DNA of 64,000 nt, taken from Gossypium raimondii (Eukaryota > Streptophyta > Magnoliopsida > Malvales > Malvaceae). Where the stretch lies: assembly GCF_025698545.1 (NCBI RefSeq), contig NC_068567.1:1-64000 (forward strand), read 5' to 3'. The notes beneath the pieces are model-generated. The model saw only the letters and a program-made list of their open reading frames with translations, ran no database searches and was not told the DNA's origin. Position numbers and translations under genes: made by a program. Shown here in pieces: positions 1 through 12,430 of the stretch; position 1 is the first letter of the stretch; each line of letters starts with the position of its first letter.

Positions 1-295
1 CCTAAAATACCTAAAACCCCAAACCCTAAAACACCAAACACCAAACACCAAACCCTAAACCCTAAACCCTAAAACCCTAAACCCCTAAACGCCAACCCTA
101 AACCCTAAACCCCGAACCCTAACCCCGAACCCCAAACCCCAAACCCCAAACCCCAAACCCCAACCCCCAACCCTAAAACCCTAAACCCCCAACCTTAAAA
201 CCCTAAACCCCAACCCCCAACCCCGAACCCCTAAACCCAAAACCCTAAACCCCAAACCCTAACCCCCAAACCGATAAACCCCTAAAACAATAAAC
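1..295. repeat. Degenerate telomere-type repeat array
   Basis: The array is built from CCCTAAA and near variants (CCCCAAA, CCCCGAA, CCTAAAA) on the plus strand, which is the C-rich strand expected at a left chromosome end. Few consecutive units are perfect, so this is a decayed subtelomeric or interstitial array rather than a fresh telomere. It grades directly into the GATATCC module that follows. Confidence 0.85.
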
Positions 296-620
296 CCCTA
301 AACCCAAGCCAGGATATGCAAGGAATAGAATAAATCCAAACCGGGATATGCATGGAATGGAATAAACCTAAACCGAGATATCCGTGGAATAGGATATCCC
401 GAGCCGGAATAACCATGGCAGGTTGCCCGGTCCAAACTCGAAAAAAGTCTGAACCGGCCTCTAAACCATCAAAATCCGGCAATAGAACACTGAACCGGGA
501 CGGGATTTGGAAGAGATATCCTAAGAATACCTTAAATCAAGTTGGGATTTCAGCGGAATAGCTTAATTCTGCTTGGGATATCCCAGAAATATCCCTTCAA
601 CAAGATAAAGTAGAAAATTA
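296..620. repeat. GATATCC-rich module, copy A
   Basis: This block is dense in GGATATCC/GGGATATCCC half-palindromes alternating with GGAATA, with ACCGGG and CCGGTCCAAAC words between them. The same order of words recurs near 1090, 9240, 17995 and 24210, so this is a dispersed module in one orientation. No reading frame crosses it convincingly. Confidence 0.75.
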
Positions 621-1085
621 ATTATCAAAGGGCATAATCTATCAAGTGTTGTCTTATTCTCTCAAAAAATATAATGGGTTCACATGTCAAAATATCACTT
701 CACATTTCTATTAACAATGGAAAACTATTGAAATAATTATATATGCATGATGTTACTGTTATTGTAGACTTTATTGAAAAAACAATTGTTAAAAGTCACA
801 TGTTTTCGTTTCACATATTATTTGTATCTGACAATATTTTTTACACCTATTTTTTTATTTTGGTCTTCTTAGAAAATCGTAATAACAGAATAAAATAAAA
901 ACAACAAAGTCTGAGCCACATCAATAAATTTCAAACACTATTAGAAACAGAAAATTCTCCACGTTTGAATGCATTATATTTTTTGAGGGAATAGGAAAAC
1001 ACTACTTAAAATATATTGTGTACTACAAATCTACTTTTTCATTAAGAATCTTTATGACAAAACAGAAAAAAATAGAAAGAATGAT
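621..1085. repeat. AT-rich module, copy 1
   Basis: AT-rich noncoding DNA that includes the words AATGGAAAACTATT, CATATTATTTGT and ACAACAAAGT. The same series appears in the same order at 1215-1700 and 10840-11110, and more weakly at 23930-24200. I see no gene here. Confidence 0.6.
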
Positions 1086-1215
1086 AAAAATCTGAACCGG
1101 CCACTAAAACATCAAAATCCGCAGATAAATTTGACAGGGATATCCCAAGAATACCTTATTCCATGTTGGGATATCCCGGAATATCCCTCCAACAGAATAA
1201 AGTAGAAAATTAAAT
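1086..1215. repeat. GATATCC-rich module, copy B (short)
   Basis: A shortened copy of the 296-620 module. It has CTGAACCGGCCACTAAAAC, then two GGGATATCCC words, then CCAACAGAATAAAGTAGAAA, which closely matches the end of copy A. Confidence 0.7.
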
Positions 1216-1700
1216 ATCAAAGGGCCCTTAAATTCACAATATATTCGGAGTACTGTTTTCTTATTCCCTCAGAAATTATAATGTAATATCACTGCCATGT
1301 TTCTATTAAGAATGGAAAACTATTTGAAATAAATACACAATATATGCATTATGTAAATTGCTGCAAAACAATTACATAAAATACTTCTAAAAATATTTTT
1401 ATAAATATTAAATAGGATCGGACCTGGTTTATCAATTAATATAAAGGAGTTTACATGAAGGACATTTCAGTTATTGTAAACTTTATTGAAAAACAATAAT
1501 TAAATGTAAAATGTTTTCTTTTCATATATTATTTGTTCACGTACCTGTCATTCTTTTTAGACACTTTATTTATTAAATTTAGGTCCTCTTATTAAGAACA
1601 TCATAATACCAGAATAAAATAAACAGCATAAAACAACAAAGTAAGTCACAGGACACATCAATAAATTTCAAACACATAGCAAAACAGCAATTTCTAAACA
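1216..1700. repeat. AT-rich module, copy 2
   Basis: Second copy of the 621-1085 module, in the same orientation. It shares the mutated-but-recognisable words listed there and ends with the CACATCAATAAATTTCAAAC word that also ends copy 1. Noncoding. Confidence 0.6.
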
Positions 1701-1754
1701 TCAAAACCATAAACCCAAAAATACAAGTGAAAAGCCATAAACATTAAATTAAAA

Positions 1755-2015
1755 GAGAGAAAGCCGAAGCATGATGTTCAAAAAACATAAAAGCAGTTTC
1801 AGATTCCGAATTAATATATATATTACAAGATGAGTGGAACCAATCAGAATAGGGAAAATTAACAATAGCACAAAACTTAAATGTGTACAGAATACAAGAT
1901 TCTTTATGACAAAACAGAAAAATCCGAAGCATGATGTTCAAAAAGCATAAAAGCAGTTTTAGATTTCGAATTAATATATATATTACAAGATGAGTGGAAT
2001 CAATCAATCTTGAAA
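1755..2015. repeat. Direct duplication, offset about 160 bp
   Basis: About 85 bp starting at CCGAAGCATGATGTTCAAAA and running through TATTACAAGATGAGTGGAA occurs at about 1763-1848 and again at about 1922-2008 with only a few differences. A weaker third copy starts near 11400. The duplicated stretch gives small minus-strand ORFs that are only repeat shadows. Confidence 0.75.
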
Positions 2016-4440
2016 ACCAAAAAAACATGTAAAGAAGCGTGTACATAATACAAGTAGAGAAGCATAGATATGAAACAAAAAAAGACATGAAAAGGCAAAA
2101 ACAGAGGAAAACTAAATATTCATACCTGAAATGTCGACTCTTTCATTGGGAAGAAGAAGCTTCCACTGAGTCATGAATTCAAGCCTGTTCTTTTCCTTTT
2201 TAGCATTACAATATTATAATATTTTTATTTTATTTTTACCTGTAAGATAAAATATTTAGAGGGGTACAGTAATTGGTTTTGTAATTTATAGGGAGGGAAT
2301 ATAACAGTGCTACCAATTGTACATTTTCATCTTTCCAAGGCAGAACATCGGACTACATTGATTTGTTTTATGTACGTCGGGTCAATTAGTTTCATATATA
2401 TTTAATAGATAATAAAACCTAAACTTACTCACATTGGTAAAAAACTATTATTGTTAAAAAAACAAAATCCCTGAAAAAAACACAATGAAAATATTAGTAA
2501 AAATAAGCATATATCTGCAACTAAAAACAGAGATAATGAGGAAAGAGAGAGTTTAATTATATGCATACCTGAAATCAATCTCCAATGATGATGTAGGGGG
2601 TTTCAAAAATTACAAAAAGAAAAGAAACAGCAAAAAACAAAAAACAGAATTTGGTAACCCGAACCTAAAAAATTAAGGAAAAAATTGAAAGGATATCGAG
2701 AGAGAGGGCGAATGAACGGGAGAGCTATAGATTGAAGAAACACAGGAAAAGAGGCTGAGAGAAGAAAAAACAAGAGAGAAGGAAAATATTTGTAAAGAAG
2801 GGAAAAAAAGTAGCTAAAAAGGGAGAAAGGAACATTAGAAATATAGGAAAAATAGGACAGAATATGGGAATAAGCTGGTCATTTACTGCCAACGGGAGTA
2901 CAATTTCAGATTTTTTGCTTCCCATTTAAGTAATTAACAGACTTTTTTTACTGCTGATTTCTAAACCTGAAAACCAAAAGCCATAAAATAAACCAAGAAA
3001 TACCAGTACAATAGCATAGTTCTTAAATTAAAAGAGAAACGGAAAAGACAATGTTGAAGCAAAGATTCATAACTGATGAAGCAAGGGAAACCAAAAATCC
3101 CAAAAACAGAAACCGCAGAGAAAATCACAGTATAGTGTGTCTTTGAATTCTTTCGGGCGTCGGCTACAAAAAAGATAAAAAAATATAAGAGGTAAAATTT
3201 GAAATGAGACAGACATAAAATAAAGGAGAGAATAAAAGGGGAAGAAATGTTATTAAAAAAGGAAAATGAGGAGACAATAAGCTATGAAAACATGCCCATT
3301 ATCACAAACCACAGGAACTAAACAGAAAAACTGGAACAAAAGCAGACTGAAAAACAAGAAAAGAAGCATTGATCTGAGAATTAAAATAGAGATAAAAAGG
3401 TAGAGACAAACTTATTCTAAAGATGAAAACAAAAAATCAACAGAGAAAAAAAACAGCATAGATTTGAAATTAAAAAAAAATACAAGAAAAGGCAAATACA
3501 CAGTTAACGTAAATATTCATACCTGAAATGACTCTCCCATGAAGCAGGGAATTTCAACATCACAACAAACAGAACCGGCAGAGAAAAACTTAAGGGTTTC
3601 TCCCTCTCACGAAAACTATCTTCCTACTGTTGAATGTTTGTGTGTGTGTTTTGCCCGTGGGTACACAAAGCTATAAAAGAATGACAGGAAAAAATTGAAA
3701 TGAGACCAAAAGAGAATCCGCGAAGTACGAGAAGGGAGGAAGAGAGAATAATGAAAACAAAAAAGAAAGAAGGAATGTATGGAATGAAGCATGATTTGAG
3801 TATTTAAAATTTGGGAAGGAAGTGGGATGTGAAAAGGCTAAAGAAAACGGGCAGCGGGGCAGTCACTGCCCAAAAAATAAAGATTCTTGAAATCTTCCGC
3901 AACGGTAACATAATACTATTTAATACACTCATTTAATGAAGAAGCAGCTGAGCAGTTCACCTATCTAATTAATCCATTCAAAACTTCAAGAGAAACTAAA
4001 TAAGAACAAAAACAAAATACAAAAGTAAAGGAGACCGACACAGTTCAAGGAAGCATAGAAATCCAACCCAAGTTGCTTCTTCATTGGGCTTAATCAGTTT
4101 TGAATTATTAATTTGTTATTTTTTTATTTAATTGAAGTTGTCATTTTATTATTTAATCTTTACATCTGCCGTGGATGATTGACTGTAAAGAGATCATCCA
4201 TCCTATGGCAAATTTTAAGTCACAGCTTAGATACTAATGAAGAGTTCTCACTGAAAACTTGTGACAAGCACAGTGTACAATTTGATACCTGGCAACTCAA
4301 TATCCCTATGCTACACCAAAATAGTTAAACTATTTTAAACCAACCAAAAGCATAAATTATAAACAAATCACTTTCTGAATCCTTAAAAGACGGAAAACAC
4401 ATTCTGAAGACAACGGTCTAATACTATACCACTAATATGA
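2016..4440 (-). repeat. Leader-repeat cluster (three exon-1 copies)
   Basis: Minus-strand leader copies end in a splice donor of type CAG|GTATGAAT. They are read on the plus strand as ATTCATACCTGAAAT or close variants at about 2118, 2562 and 3516. Upstream of each on the minus strand come the ATTTTTGAAATCCC and AAACCCTAAG words and CT-rich tracts typical of a plant 5'-UTR. An exon-2-like acceptor (AACCTGAAAACCAAAAGCC on the plus strand) lies near 2965. The rest is purine-rich on the plus strand. I see no protein-coding exon here. The segment ends at the valyl-tRNA synthetase pseudogene. Confidence 0.55.
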
Positions 4441-4456
4441 GAAAAGAGGAACAAAC

Positions 4457-7400
4457 CTTACAAGCCTCTATATTCTGCCAACTAGAAACATTATCCCGAT
4501 TAGGAAGAACCTGCAGCACAAACTTGCCAGCATTCCATAATTTGTTTGTGAAGGCCTTGTTCGCTGTTAGCCTTTCAGTAGATAAATTAAGATCCTAGAG
4601 ATTATTCAAGGAAATTGGCTAATTAGACATACTATCATAAGCTAGGACCATGGACATTAGAACAGTAGTGAACATTATATGACACAACTTTTCATTATTG
4701 AATTACCAACATGTTGCCTGTAGTAGAAGACAAATCTGACCAGAAGTTCCCAAAGCAAGAGTGAATCGCAAGGCATCAGTGCCAAACTCCTTGATAGTAT
4801 CAAGTGGATCAATAACATTCCCATGAGTTTTAGACATTTTACGCCCCTGAAACAACTTACATGTTAGGCATATATTTTCTTGAGTCTTGGGAGCAATGGA
4901 ACTAGTGTCATGTTATTTCGAAAAGGAACTCTAATGACAGAAGTATAGATGCAGATGAAGGGGAACACAACTCAAGAAAAAAATTTGTACTTTAAAATGG
5001 GCACCTAAGTTGTAGCCTGATTCAGACACTGTACTTACTTGTGAATCACGGATTAGACCATGAAGATATACATATGAAAATGGAACAGTTCCTGTGAATT
5101 CGATTCCCATCATGACCATTCTTGCAACCCAAAAGAACAATATATCATGGCTGTCCAAAGAGAAAAAGTGTTATGGCCAACAGTTAACATAGAAAAGTAG
5201 ATCAAATGGAATTTCTTAAGACCAAGTATGCTATAATGCCCTCTAATTTGTTATTGAATAACAATAGAAGCACTCTCTTATGGAAAAGAATAGGGCACCT
5301 CATCTAAGCAATAGGAGTTAAACAAAGCGGCTCATACCCAGTTTCAAGCATTCTTGTCGGATAAAACCTTTTAAAATCCTCTGCCAACAAATCTGGCCAC
5401 CCAAGAGTACTGAAAGGCCATAATGCACTGAAAGAGAGCAAGCAGCAAAACATATAGCATTTATCACACAAAGAAAGATTGATCTGTGCATGACAAGTTT
5501 CATTTCCAGAGAATGGGAGAACCATATCAAAACCTTTAAAACTCAAGTTGAAGAAGATGGCTGAAAAAAGCAACTTACGCCATTTTCTACCAGTTATTGC
5601 ATTACTCAAAAAGCCCAGCAAATCAACTCATTTATCACAATAAAGTGCTTTACCCAACTTCACACAAAATGTTTCAAATAATCAACACGGTTGCCTCAAT
5701 ATTTTTTGCACCAGAGTTAGATATCAAACATATTTGGACTCAACCTTGGACCTCTCAGAAAACCATCAGAACTTTCCTACCAGGTACGAACAGGTCAGGA
5801 TGTAAGTGAAACTTCAACTTAGGAAGATTGAAGTGACAGGAAATCCTACCACTTATTCTATGTGATCTCAAAGACTCAAAACATGATTTATCCTTTTTCA
5901 TTTCGGACATGTCAGCAGATTTTTTGGAATAGTTCTTCATATCTAATCAATAACTTACATACAGGAAGAAGAAAAAAAACAGGTGCACTTATTTGATTGA
6001 TAGTTTGAAAATATTGCATCATCTAAACACTGTTATTACATTAGTTAAAGATTACAATACAAATACCACCTCAGGTTTATTTGAAGATCCTTTATTTACT
6101 TGAAAAGGTGATAACAGAAATAAACTATTATGGTCCCGAGTCTGGGTTTGAGGCACCAGCTGAGTAGCGCAAGAATTCAATCTGAAGAACGGGTCTTTTC
6201 CCTTATTTTGATTCATATGGTTGTGGAACTCTAAAGGAGTTGCCTACCTTTGATTTGCTGAAACATTCAACTTATTTTATTCATGAATAATTTTTCTCTC
6301 ATAAAGAGGTTTATAATTTAGGAAATAAGATGCAAAACCCTACTTTCTTATTCTAATACGGAAAATAAAAATATGACATCAGAATATCCTAATTTATCAG
6401 GAAAGTTTTATTTAAACTAATAAGGAAATTTTAGGAAATAAATTTTAGAACCAAATCCCAACAAAATCAGTATCCTAATCAGATCCCCTAACATAAACAC
6501 GACATAATAAGAAAATAAAACCAAAGGGACATCAAAAATAGAATTGACAAAGACTGGTTGTGAACTCTAGCTTGTAATATAATATCATCCCGTCCAATCA
6601 GTTAGAGAAGAAAGCTAATTATGTACCAAAAAAGAGGGAGAAACTCTAGGTAAAAAATGACTTTCCATCCTAAAATGATGATATCATATCATAGTTAAGG
6701 AAATAAAAATTGAATAACCAACCTTGAGAACCAAGTGTCAAGAACATCTGGATCCTGATAAACTTCTACGTCTTTTCCGTATTTATCACGAGCCTTCTTA
6801 AGAGCTTCCTCAGCACTCCTAGCAACTATGTACTCCTCTTCACAGTCTTTTCCAACAATGTACCAAACAGGTATGCGGTGTCCCCACCACAGCTGTCTGC
6901 TTATGCACCAATCCTTGATATTTGTCAGCCAATGATTATAAATCTGTAATCAAAATAAGCAGAAGTGAGCAAAGGCAGAAACTAGCCAACAGAAGTAAAC
7001 TTCAAGTAAAATATCGATTAAATAGGAAGAAAGGTCCCAGATGACAGTAGCATGTGCTGAGGGGTGTTGCACTATGAAGAATGACAAAATGTGGCCATCC
7101 TCTCAGCAGGGAGGGAGAGTTAGCTAGATGGAGACTGGAAAATGACTAAAATGGTACCATCATCGGAAATGACTCTGTCCTACCTGGGAACATGCATGTT
7201 TCCAAAATTTTCCTTATGCTTAGAAGGTCATACCTTTTATTTGTGTCCCCTTAAACATGTTGACATGAGCATTAAATGCAGGTACTTTAATTAGGAAACA
7301 TTGATAAGGCATAACAGCATAGGTTAAGGGAAAGTGATGCGGTGAGTAAAGTTAGAGTCCATATCAAGTGTTATGCTTTCCATCATACCTTCTCAAATCT

Positions 7401-8545
7401 TTCAGGAATAATGGTCAATTCTCCCTTTTCAACTGCAAGAAGAGCCTTTTCAGCTAAAGGCTGCATTGTTACAAACCACTGCTTGCTTACTAGTGGCTCT
7501 ATTACCTAATAAAAGAACCATAAAATGGGCAAATAAGAGAAAGAATTACTGAGAGAATAATAATCGACACTGTAACTTCAAAAACAAAAAGAATATAACT
7601 GAAAGATAACATGCACACCTCTCCGCCACGCTGAGATCTCGGTACTCTTAAACTGTGGGGTTCCTTTTTCACAGCTAAGTCAGTCTCCTCAAGATCAGAC
7701 CACAATTTCTTCCGTGCCTCAAACCAATCAAGGCCACTAAAATTTAAGAGCCACCACCATAAGTACGAAAAAAGAAAAGATGAACAGGAAACTTTAATTT
7801 AGCATTTGTTCAGAAAGTCCACAAATATTATCAGTACAGTCCAGCAACCTCATTAAATGTCCCGTCCTTGTTCATAACATTAAGAATAGGAAGGCCAAGC
7901 TTTCTAGCCAGAACATAATCATTATGATCGTGTCCAGGGCTTATCTTCAGTACACCAGTCTTTATCAACATACTGCCACCATTGACATAACAAAGAAAGC
8001 AGAAGTGAGATTGTCAACCTGAAATTTCTTAATTTAATGGACACAATTGAAACATTTGCCACCTCAACTAACCCCATTAAGCAGGTCAAGCAAACCATTT
8101 GTTTTCTAAAACTAGTGGCGAAGCCCACAATGAAGAAGCCTATAGGTTATGCAGGGAATACATCCTAAATTTGAAGCACAATTTCATCATGATGACCAAA
8201 ATAACCTTAGGCAAGGAAGATATTCCACAGCTTGTGAAAGGCAGTGCATCTCAATTTCTTTGAAGCACGAAATGGACATTAGAGACTCCAAAATGTACTA
8301 CACCTTTTACAACTAAAATGATATGATTTTATTATGCTAAAACAATCCAACATACTTTTTTGCTTTAAAAATTGTGTTTCAATTCCTCTGTCATGTGCAT
8401 TCCTACCAATTTGAGTGACAAAGAGTAAGGAAAAATTAGCATTCATACATTGATACAAAATTTGGAGAATGCAACAATATTTAGAAACAAACAGAAACAC
8501 ATGCTTTTACCTTATCAGAGATGATAGGAACAAACCCAACCAGAC
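4457..8545 (-). pseudogene. EMB2247: Organellar valyl-tRNA synthetase pseudogene, middle exons only
   Basis: Nine exons read right to left: about 8511-8545, 7832-7972, 7619-7736, 7389-7505, 6723-6943, 5338-5427, 5039-5150, 4736-4846 and 4457-4594. Diagnostic motifs are [56 protein letters not shown] and the ATP-site signature GRKMSK. From memory the sequence is closest to the chloroplast/mitochondrial plant enzyme (EMB2247 type), which charges tRNA-Val. The N-terminal part with the HIGH motif and the C-terminal anticodon-binding part are both absent, so it cannot work. Exon 2 has an apparent 8-nt deletion near 7957 that shifts the frame. The donors after 7832 and 4736 read AT where GT is expected. 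Introns are retained, so this is a DNA-level copy and not a retrocopy. A leader-repeat copy abuts its right end. Confidence 0.9.
4896..4965. repeat. ValRS intron segment shared with 21.99 and 22.41 kb
   Basis: Sequence starting GGAACTAGTGTCATGTTATT inside the intron between the KMSK exon and its upstream neighbour recurs, with few changes, at about 21988-22050 and 22411-22472. This links the pseudogene to the tandem unit near 22 kb. Confidence 0.75.
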
Positions 8546-9060
8546 CAAGCGCCTTGGATTTGAAGAATGGAACGAAACAGTGGATTCTACACCTGAAAAG
8601 AAAAAAGTATAAAATAAGCCCACTGAAATAGAAATTAAAAAAAAAGCATCCAAACTATAAAAAGAAATGAAAAGGCAATGACAAAAAAAAAAGACAAAGT
8701 TCATGTGTAAAAATTCAAATGATCGACCCGTAATTCCAAACCAAAATTTGTGTAAAAACGATAATGGCAAAGATTCAAATGAGAAGAATCTTTAGGAGAA
8801 GAGAAATAAGGAGTCGAACTGTGAAACAAAGGCACAAATTCTTACCCAGGAGTCAATCTGAGCCAAAACCCAACAAACGAAGATAGAAAGAAACGGTGGA
8901 GTTTTATTGCCAGAGATATATCAGGAGGAGAGAGATTGGAATCGAGGTTATTCATAAATCCTATAACAAAGGAGAGAGAAGCTTCATTTCTTCGTGGCTG
9001 GTTTCCTTATTTTCTTCCCCGTCAATGGCCTAGAGTTGGCTTGTTGTATTTATTATAAAA
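8546..9060 (-). repeat. Leader-repeat copy joined to the ValRS pseudogene
   Basis: Directly upstream, in the minus-strand sense, of the VPIISDK codons lies the leader exon-2 sequence (plus-strand GGAACGAAACAGTGGATTCT at about 8570) behind a TTTTCAG-type acceptor near 8593. The same word occurs at about 12.07, 14.13, 14.34, 16.86, 18.95, 22.39, 22.74 and 24.66 kb. The remaining part to about 9060 is CT-rich on the minus strand, like a 5'-UTR. No start codon joins it cleanly to a synthetase frame. Confidence 0.6.
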
Positions 9061-9129
9061 AAAGCCCGTTTCAATTAAAAGGAAACCTCATCCTCAATTC
9101 CTTTTTAATAATTTACAAGGTTTATAAAT

Positions 9130-9535
9130 TTTGGGTATATATTTTGGTCCCTTCCAAAACCCAGTAATCCAAAACCTAAGAGATCCAAAGCCCCAAACAC
9201 TGAAACAAAAGCCCAAAAACACCAGCCCAACCCTAAACCCAGTCCCCAAGCCTCAAACCCCTATACCCCAAGCCGGGATATCCCCCAGAATAGGATAACC
9301 CAAGCCGGGATATCCCTAGAATGGGATATCCCTGGTTGGAATAACTACGTCAGGCAACCCGGTCCAAACACTTTAAAAATCTGAACCGGATCAAAAAACC
9401 AACTGAACCGGGCACTAAAAATACTGAACCGGGACGGGATATGATGGGAATAATCTTGGAATAGCTTATCCCAGAATGGGATATACGTTGACATCCCCGG
9501 AGCAGAATAAGAATGAAAATAAATTCATTCCAAAG
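9130..9535. repeat. Telomere-like tract plus GATATCC module, copy C
   Basis: An ACCCTAAACCC/CCCCAAGCC-type tract at about 9175-9275 runs straight into CAAGCCGGGATATCCC words, GGCAACCCGGTCCAAACAC, AACCGGGCACTAAAA and AACCGGGACGGGATATGA. It is the fullest match to the block at the left edge, including the telomere-like lead-in. This suggests the two parts are copied together. Confidence 0.7.
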
Positions 9536-9877
9536 GAACATGTGCAAGAAAAAGAACAATCAATTTATGATGTGACCATCTTGTATTTCAGACTAAAAAC
9601 TCAAATTAATTTCTCTTAATTTCAATATAAGTAAAGCGCTAATATACAATGAATAATTTCCTCATCATCAGCTAGGCAGGATTGTAGTATTTGATGAAAA
9701 CAATTACCTCTAATCTGATCAATTAGCATTAAAGCAGAACGGGTCATTATCATAGTAGAAATGAATAAAATTCCCTACCCAGACCTTCCAGTTGATTTAA
9801 GGGATAAAACAATTACTCTTGTGGCCCGCTTAATCCTCCTGTTAATTCATGCCCAACATTCTATGCTCAGACAAAGC

Positions 9878-10185
9878 TCAAGTGAGATCTATGATCTCAG
9901 GAGAAAACTTGGAAATTCTTTTCTTGGTGCATGGCCTGACTCTATAGCTGGGAGATGGGGTTAATAAATCTATAACCTCAGGTTCACAAGTGACATCGAA
10001 ACTAGGGACATGATCTTTCAAAACTGCAACTTCAGTGGTCAATGGTTTCTCTTTTCTCCACGACTGTTGATCTCCACTGGCTGCTACAAAAGCTGAAAAT
10101 TGCTTCTGAATCCGACATTCCTTCTCAATAATGCTTACATTGGCTCCTTCAGCTGTCTCTTCATTAGAAAGGCTAGTAAAATCAA
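9878..10185 (-). pseudogene. Unidentified C-terminal exon fragment
   Basis: On the minus strand a TGTCTTAG acceptor opens a frame of about 101 codons ending at a stop at 9878-9880. It has normal plant codon use and no internal stop. It is acidic and polar, with the segments LSNEETAEGANVSIIEK, KQFSAFVAASGDQQ, PEVIDLLTPSPSYRVRP and a final PEIIDLT. The duplicated V/I-I-D-L motif looks like a short peptide-interaction tail of a nuclear protein. I considered a GEN1-type Holliday-junction resolvase tail, but that is a weak recollection. There is no upstream exon that I can recognise. It lies between leader or module repeats like the other captured fragments. Confidence 0.5.
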
Positions 10186-10839
10186 CTAAGACAATAAATG
10201 AAGAAGAAATTAGTTATGACATCATTAGAGAATATATCCAACGCATCTTTTTTACAGTATCATAAAAACCATCAACCAATAAGCAAAATCAAAATTATGT
10301 AATCACTTAAAAGATTACAACTCAATTTCCCTTCATGTAAGGCTAGGTAACACAGATGAATATAATTCCATCTTTAACCAAAATCCGAGTATTTCGCCAC
10401 ATGGATATATCAATAATCACACAAAACTTCCCATTCAGCTGATATACAGAGATACCATGGGTTTACCTAAAACTTCCAATCAAAAGCCGTTTGCAAATCA
10501 TACCCAACAGAACACGAACAATCCCAACTATTTTAAAGAAAATATACCCAATCCTTACTAATGAATGCAAGCACCTAGCAGTATGAAAAAGAAAACATAT
10601 ATGCATACACAATCTTGACAACCTCCACCGTATATGAACCCAAATCAAAAAAAACCTTCGCAATTAGCAAATCGGTTGAAATTCTCCAATTCTTCAATTA
10701 CTATCAATATTAACAAGCATCAATATTAACAAGCATCCCAATTAGATTATTATTATTTTTTAAAACTACAGAATTTTTGAGAAAACTAAGAAACAGAATG
10801 TCCCAGTCTGGAATCCTATATGCCGGTTTTGATCGTTTA
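10186..10839. other. Intron-like or intergenic stretch
   Basis: AT-rich DNA upstream, in the minus-strand sense, of the 9878-10185 exon. It may be the intron of that captured fragment. I find no second exon or RNA gene. Confidence 0.35.
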
Positions 10840-11480
10840 GTGGGTAATTCGCATTTCTATAAAGAATGGAAAACTATTGAAATAATTATATATATTATGT
10901 AAATTGCTCCAGAAGAATAATTAAAAGAAATGTTTTCTTTTCATATATTATTTGTTGATGTATCTGTCATTTTTTTAGACACCTTTTTTTTTTTTTTAGG
11001 TCCTCTTATTTAGAAAATAACAGAATGAAATAAACAGCATAAAACAACAAAGTAAGTCACAGGCCACCTCAATAATAACACATAGCAAAACAGCAATTTC
11101 TAAACATCAAAACACCGAACTCAAAAATTAAAAACATAAAAAAAACTGACCAGTTTTTACGGATAGTTAATTAATTTCAGGAAAATGTCGTCCTATTACG
11201 GGCAATAAGAAAGCTCGGAACAAATTATACCTCTATCTAACTATTATCCAGACAAAAAAAAAAGCAACTACTGAAGAACCTATTCAGGCACTATTTGACA
11301 GGAATAAAGTCGGAGCAGAATAAGAAAGAAAATTAACTACAGCAGGCCAGTTAAAAATCTGTACCGGATAAAAAATTCTTTACAACTAAACAGAAAAATC
11401 CAAAGCATGATGTCCAAATAACATAAAAGCAGGTTCAGATTACGAATAATGCAACGGTAACATTTATGGTAATTAAAACC
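10840..11480. repeat. AT-rich module, copy 3, with module scraps
   Basis: 10840-11110 matches the 1216-1700 module closely (AATGGAAAACTATTGAAATA, CAACAAAGTAAGTCACAGG). At about 11290-11470 there are scraps of the GATATCC-module tail (GGAGCAGAATAAGAAAGAAA) and of the AAGCATGATGTCCAAATAAC duplication. No gene. Confidence 0.6.
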
Positions 11481-12430
11481 TTCTTTAAATCACTACTACT
11501 GTTTTGGACAAATTAACAGAGAGAAGTAAAAAACCTTAAAAATTTAAATTATATTATTTTTTTTTAAACTTATTTAATTCTAAAACAGTTGCTTCAAAAT
11601 TAAACAGTTATGTTCAAAAATATTTTACTAATCTTTTTAAAATTAAATACTATCAAAAGAAAACTGGACATAAAAACAGCTCAAACACATTCCAAAACAA
11701 CCCAACCCAAAACACTAAAAAAATGAAAACAAAACCAAATCTGTGGCCCGAGCAAAAAGATGGATCACAAACCAGTATGCAAAAAGAGAACACAGATTTA
11801 GAGACTTTCACAATAGAAGCAACTTACTGTGCATTTGCAAATAGGGTCAGACAGCCTCCAAGCGGGATAAAAGCCCAAAAGGCCATAAACTAAGGAGGGC
11901 AAAGGCCCAAACGCCAAAACAGAAGCCCTAAAAGAGAAACCAAAACAGTATTTAGCGAAGAAAAAAATAAAAGGAAATATAAAGTAGACGGAAACAAACA
12001 AATTGAAGAAAAAAAAGAACATATAGTACAAGATAAAGAACCAAAAAGTACCACACCGAGATCCATAATTTCAACGGAACGTAACAGTGACTCTTTGAAT
12101 AAGAAAACAGGAAACCCTGGCAAAAGTCCACAGAAAAGATTAGTAGAAAGAAGCATATATTTGAAACTAAAAACAGAGATTAAAAGGAAAGAAACTAAGT
12201 TAAATACATATCCATCCATGAAATGAATCTCCAATGAATTAGGGGATTTCAAAAATCACAAATAACAGAAACGACAAACAAAACTTAGGGTTTCTCTACC
12301 TAATGTACCGTATTTGTGTGTGTGAAGAAAGAAAGGACAAGAAAGGAGGCTGGGAGAAAGAAAACAGGACAGAAGGAAAATATTTGAAAAGAATGGAAAA
12401 AACAGTAGTTAAGAAAGGAGAAAGGAACGT
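11481..12430 (-). repeat. Leader-repeat copy, ATGGATCT subfamily
   Basis: 11481-11790 is AT-rich and holds nothing I recognise. At about 11830-12120 on the minus strand is a leader exon-2 copy of the subfamily with GAAATTATGGATCT after the conserved GTTCCGTTG word. Related copies are at about 18.8-18.98 and 24.56-24.69 kb. A degenerate exon-1 end (CATATCCATCCATGAAATGA on the plus strand) is at about 12206, followed by AAACCCTAAG and 5'-UTR-like CT-rich sequence on the minus strand. Small ORFs starting at the ATGGATCT differ between copies, so a conserved peptide is not supported. Confidence 0.55.

Noticed and set aside
1-295. A true chromosome end
   Set aside because: The CCCTAAA units are too degenerate for a live telomere. 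The window edge may be close to an end, but the sequence only shows an old telomere-like array.
7832-7832. U12-type AT-AC intron in the ValRS pseudogene
   Set aside because: The donor reads AT but lacks the ATATCCTT consensus. A simple G-to-A change of a normal GT donor explains it.
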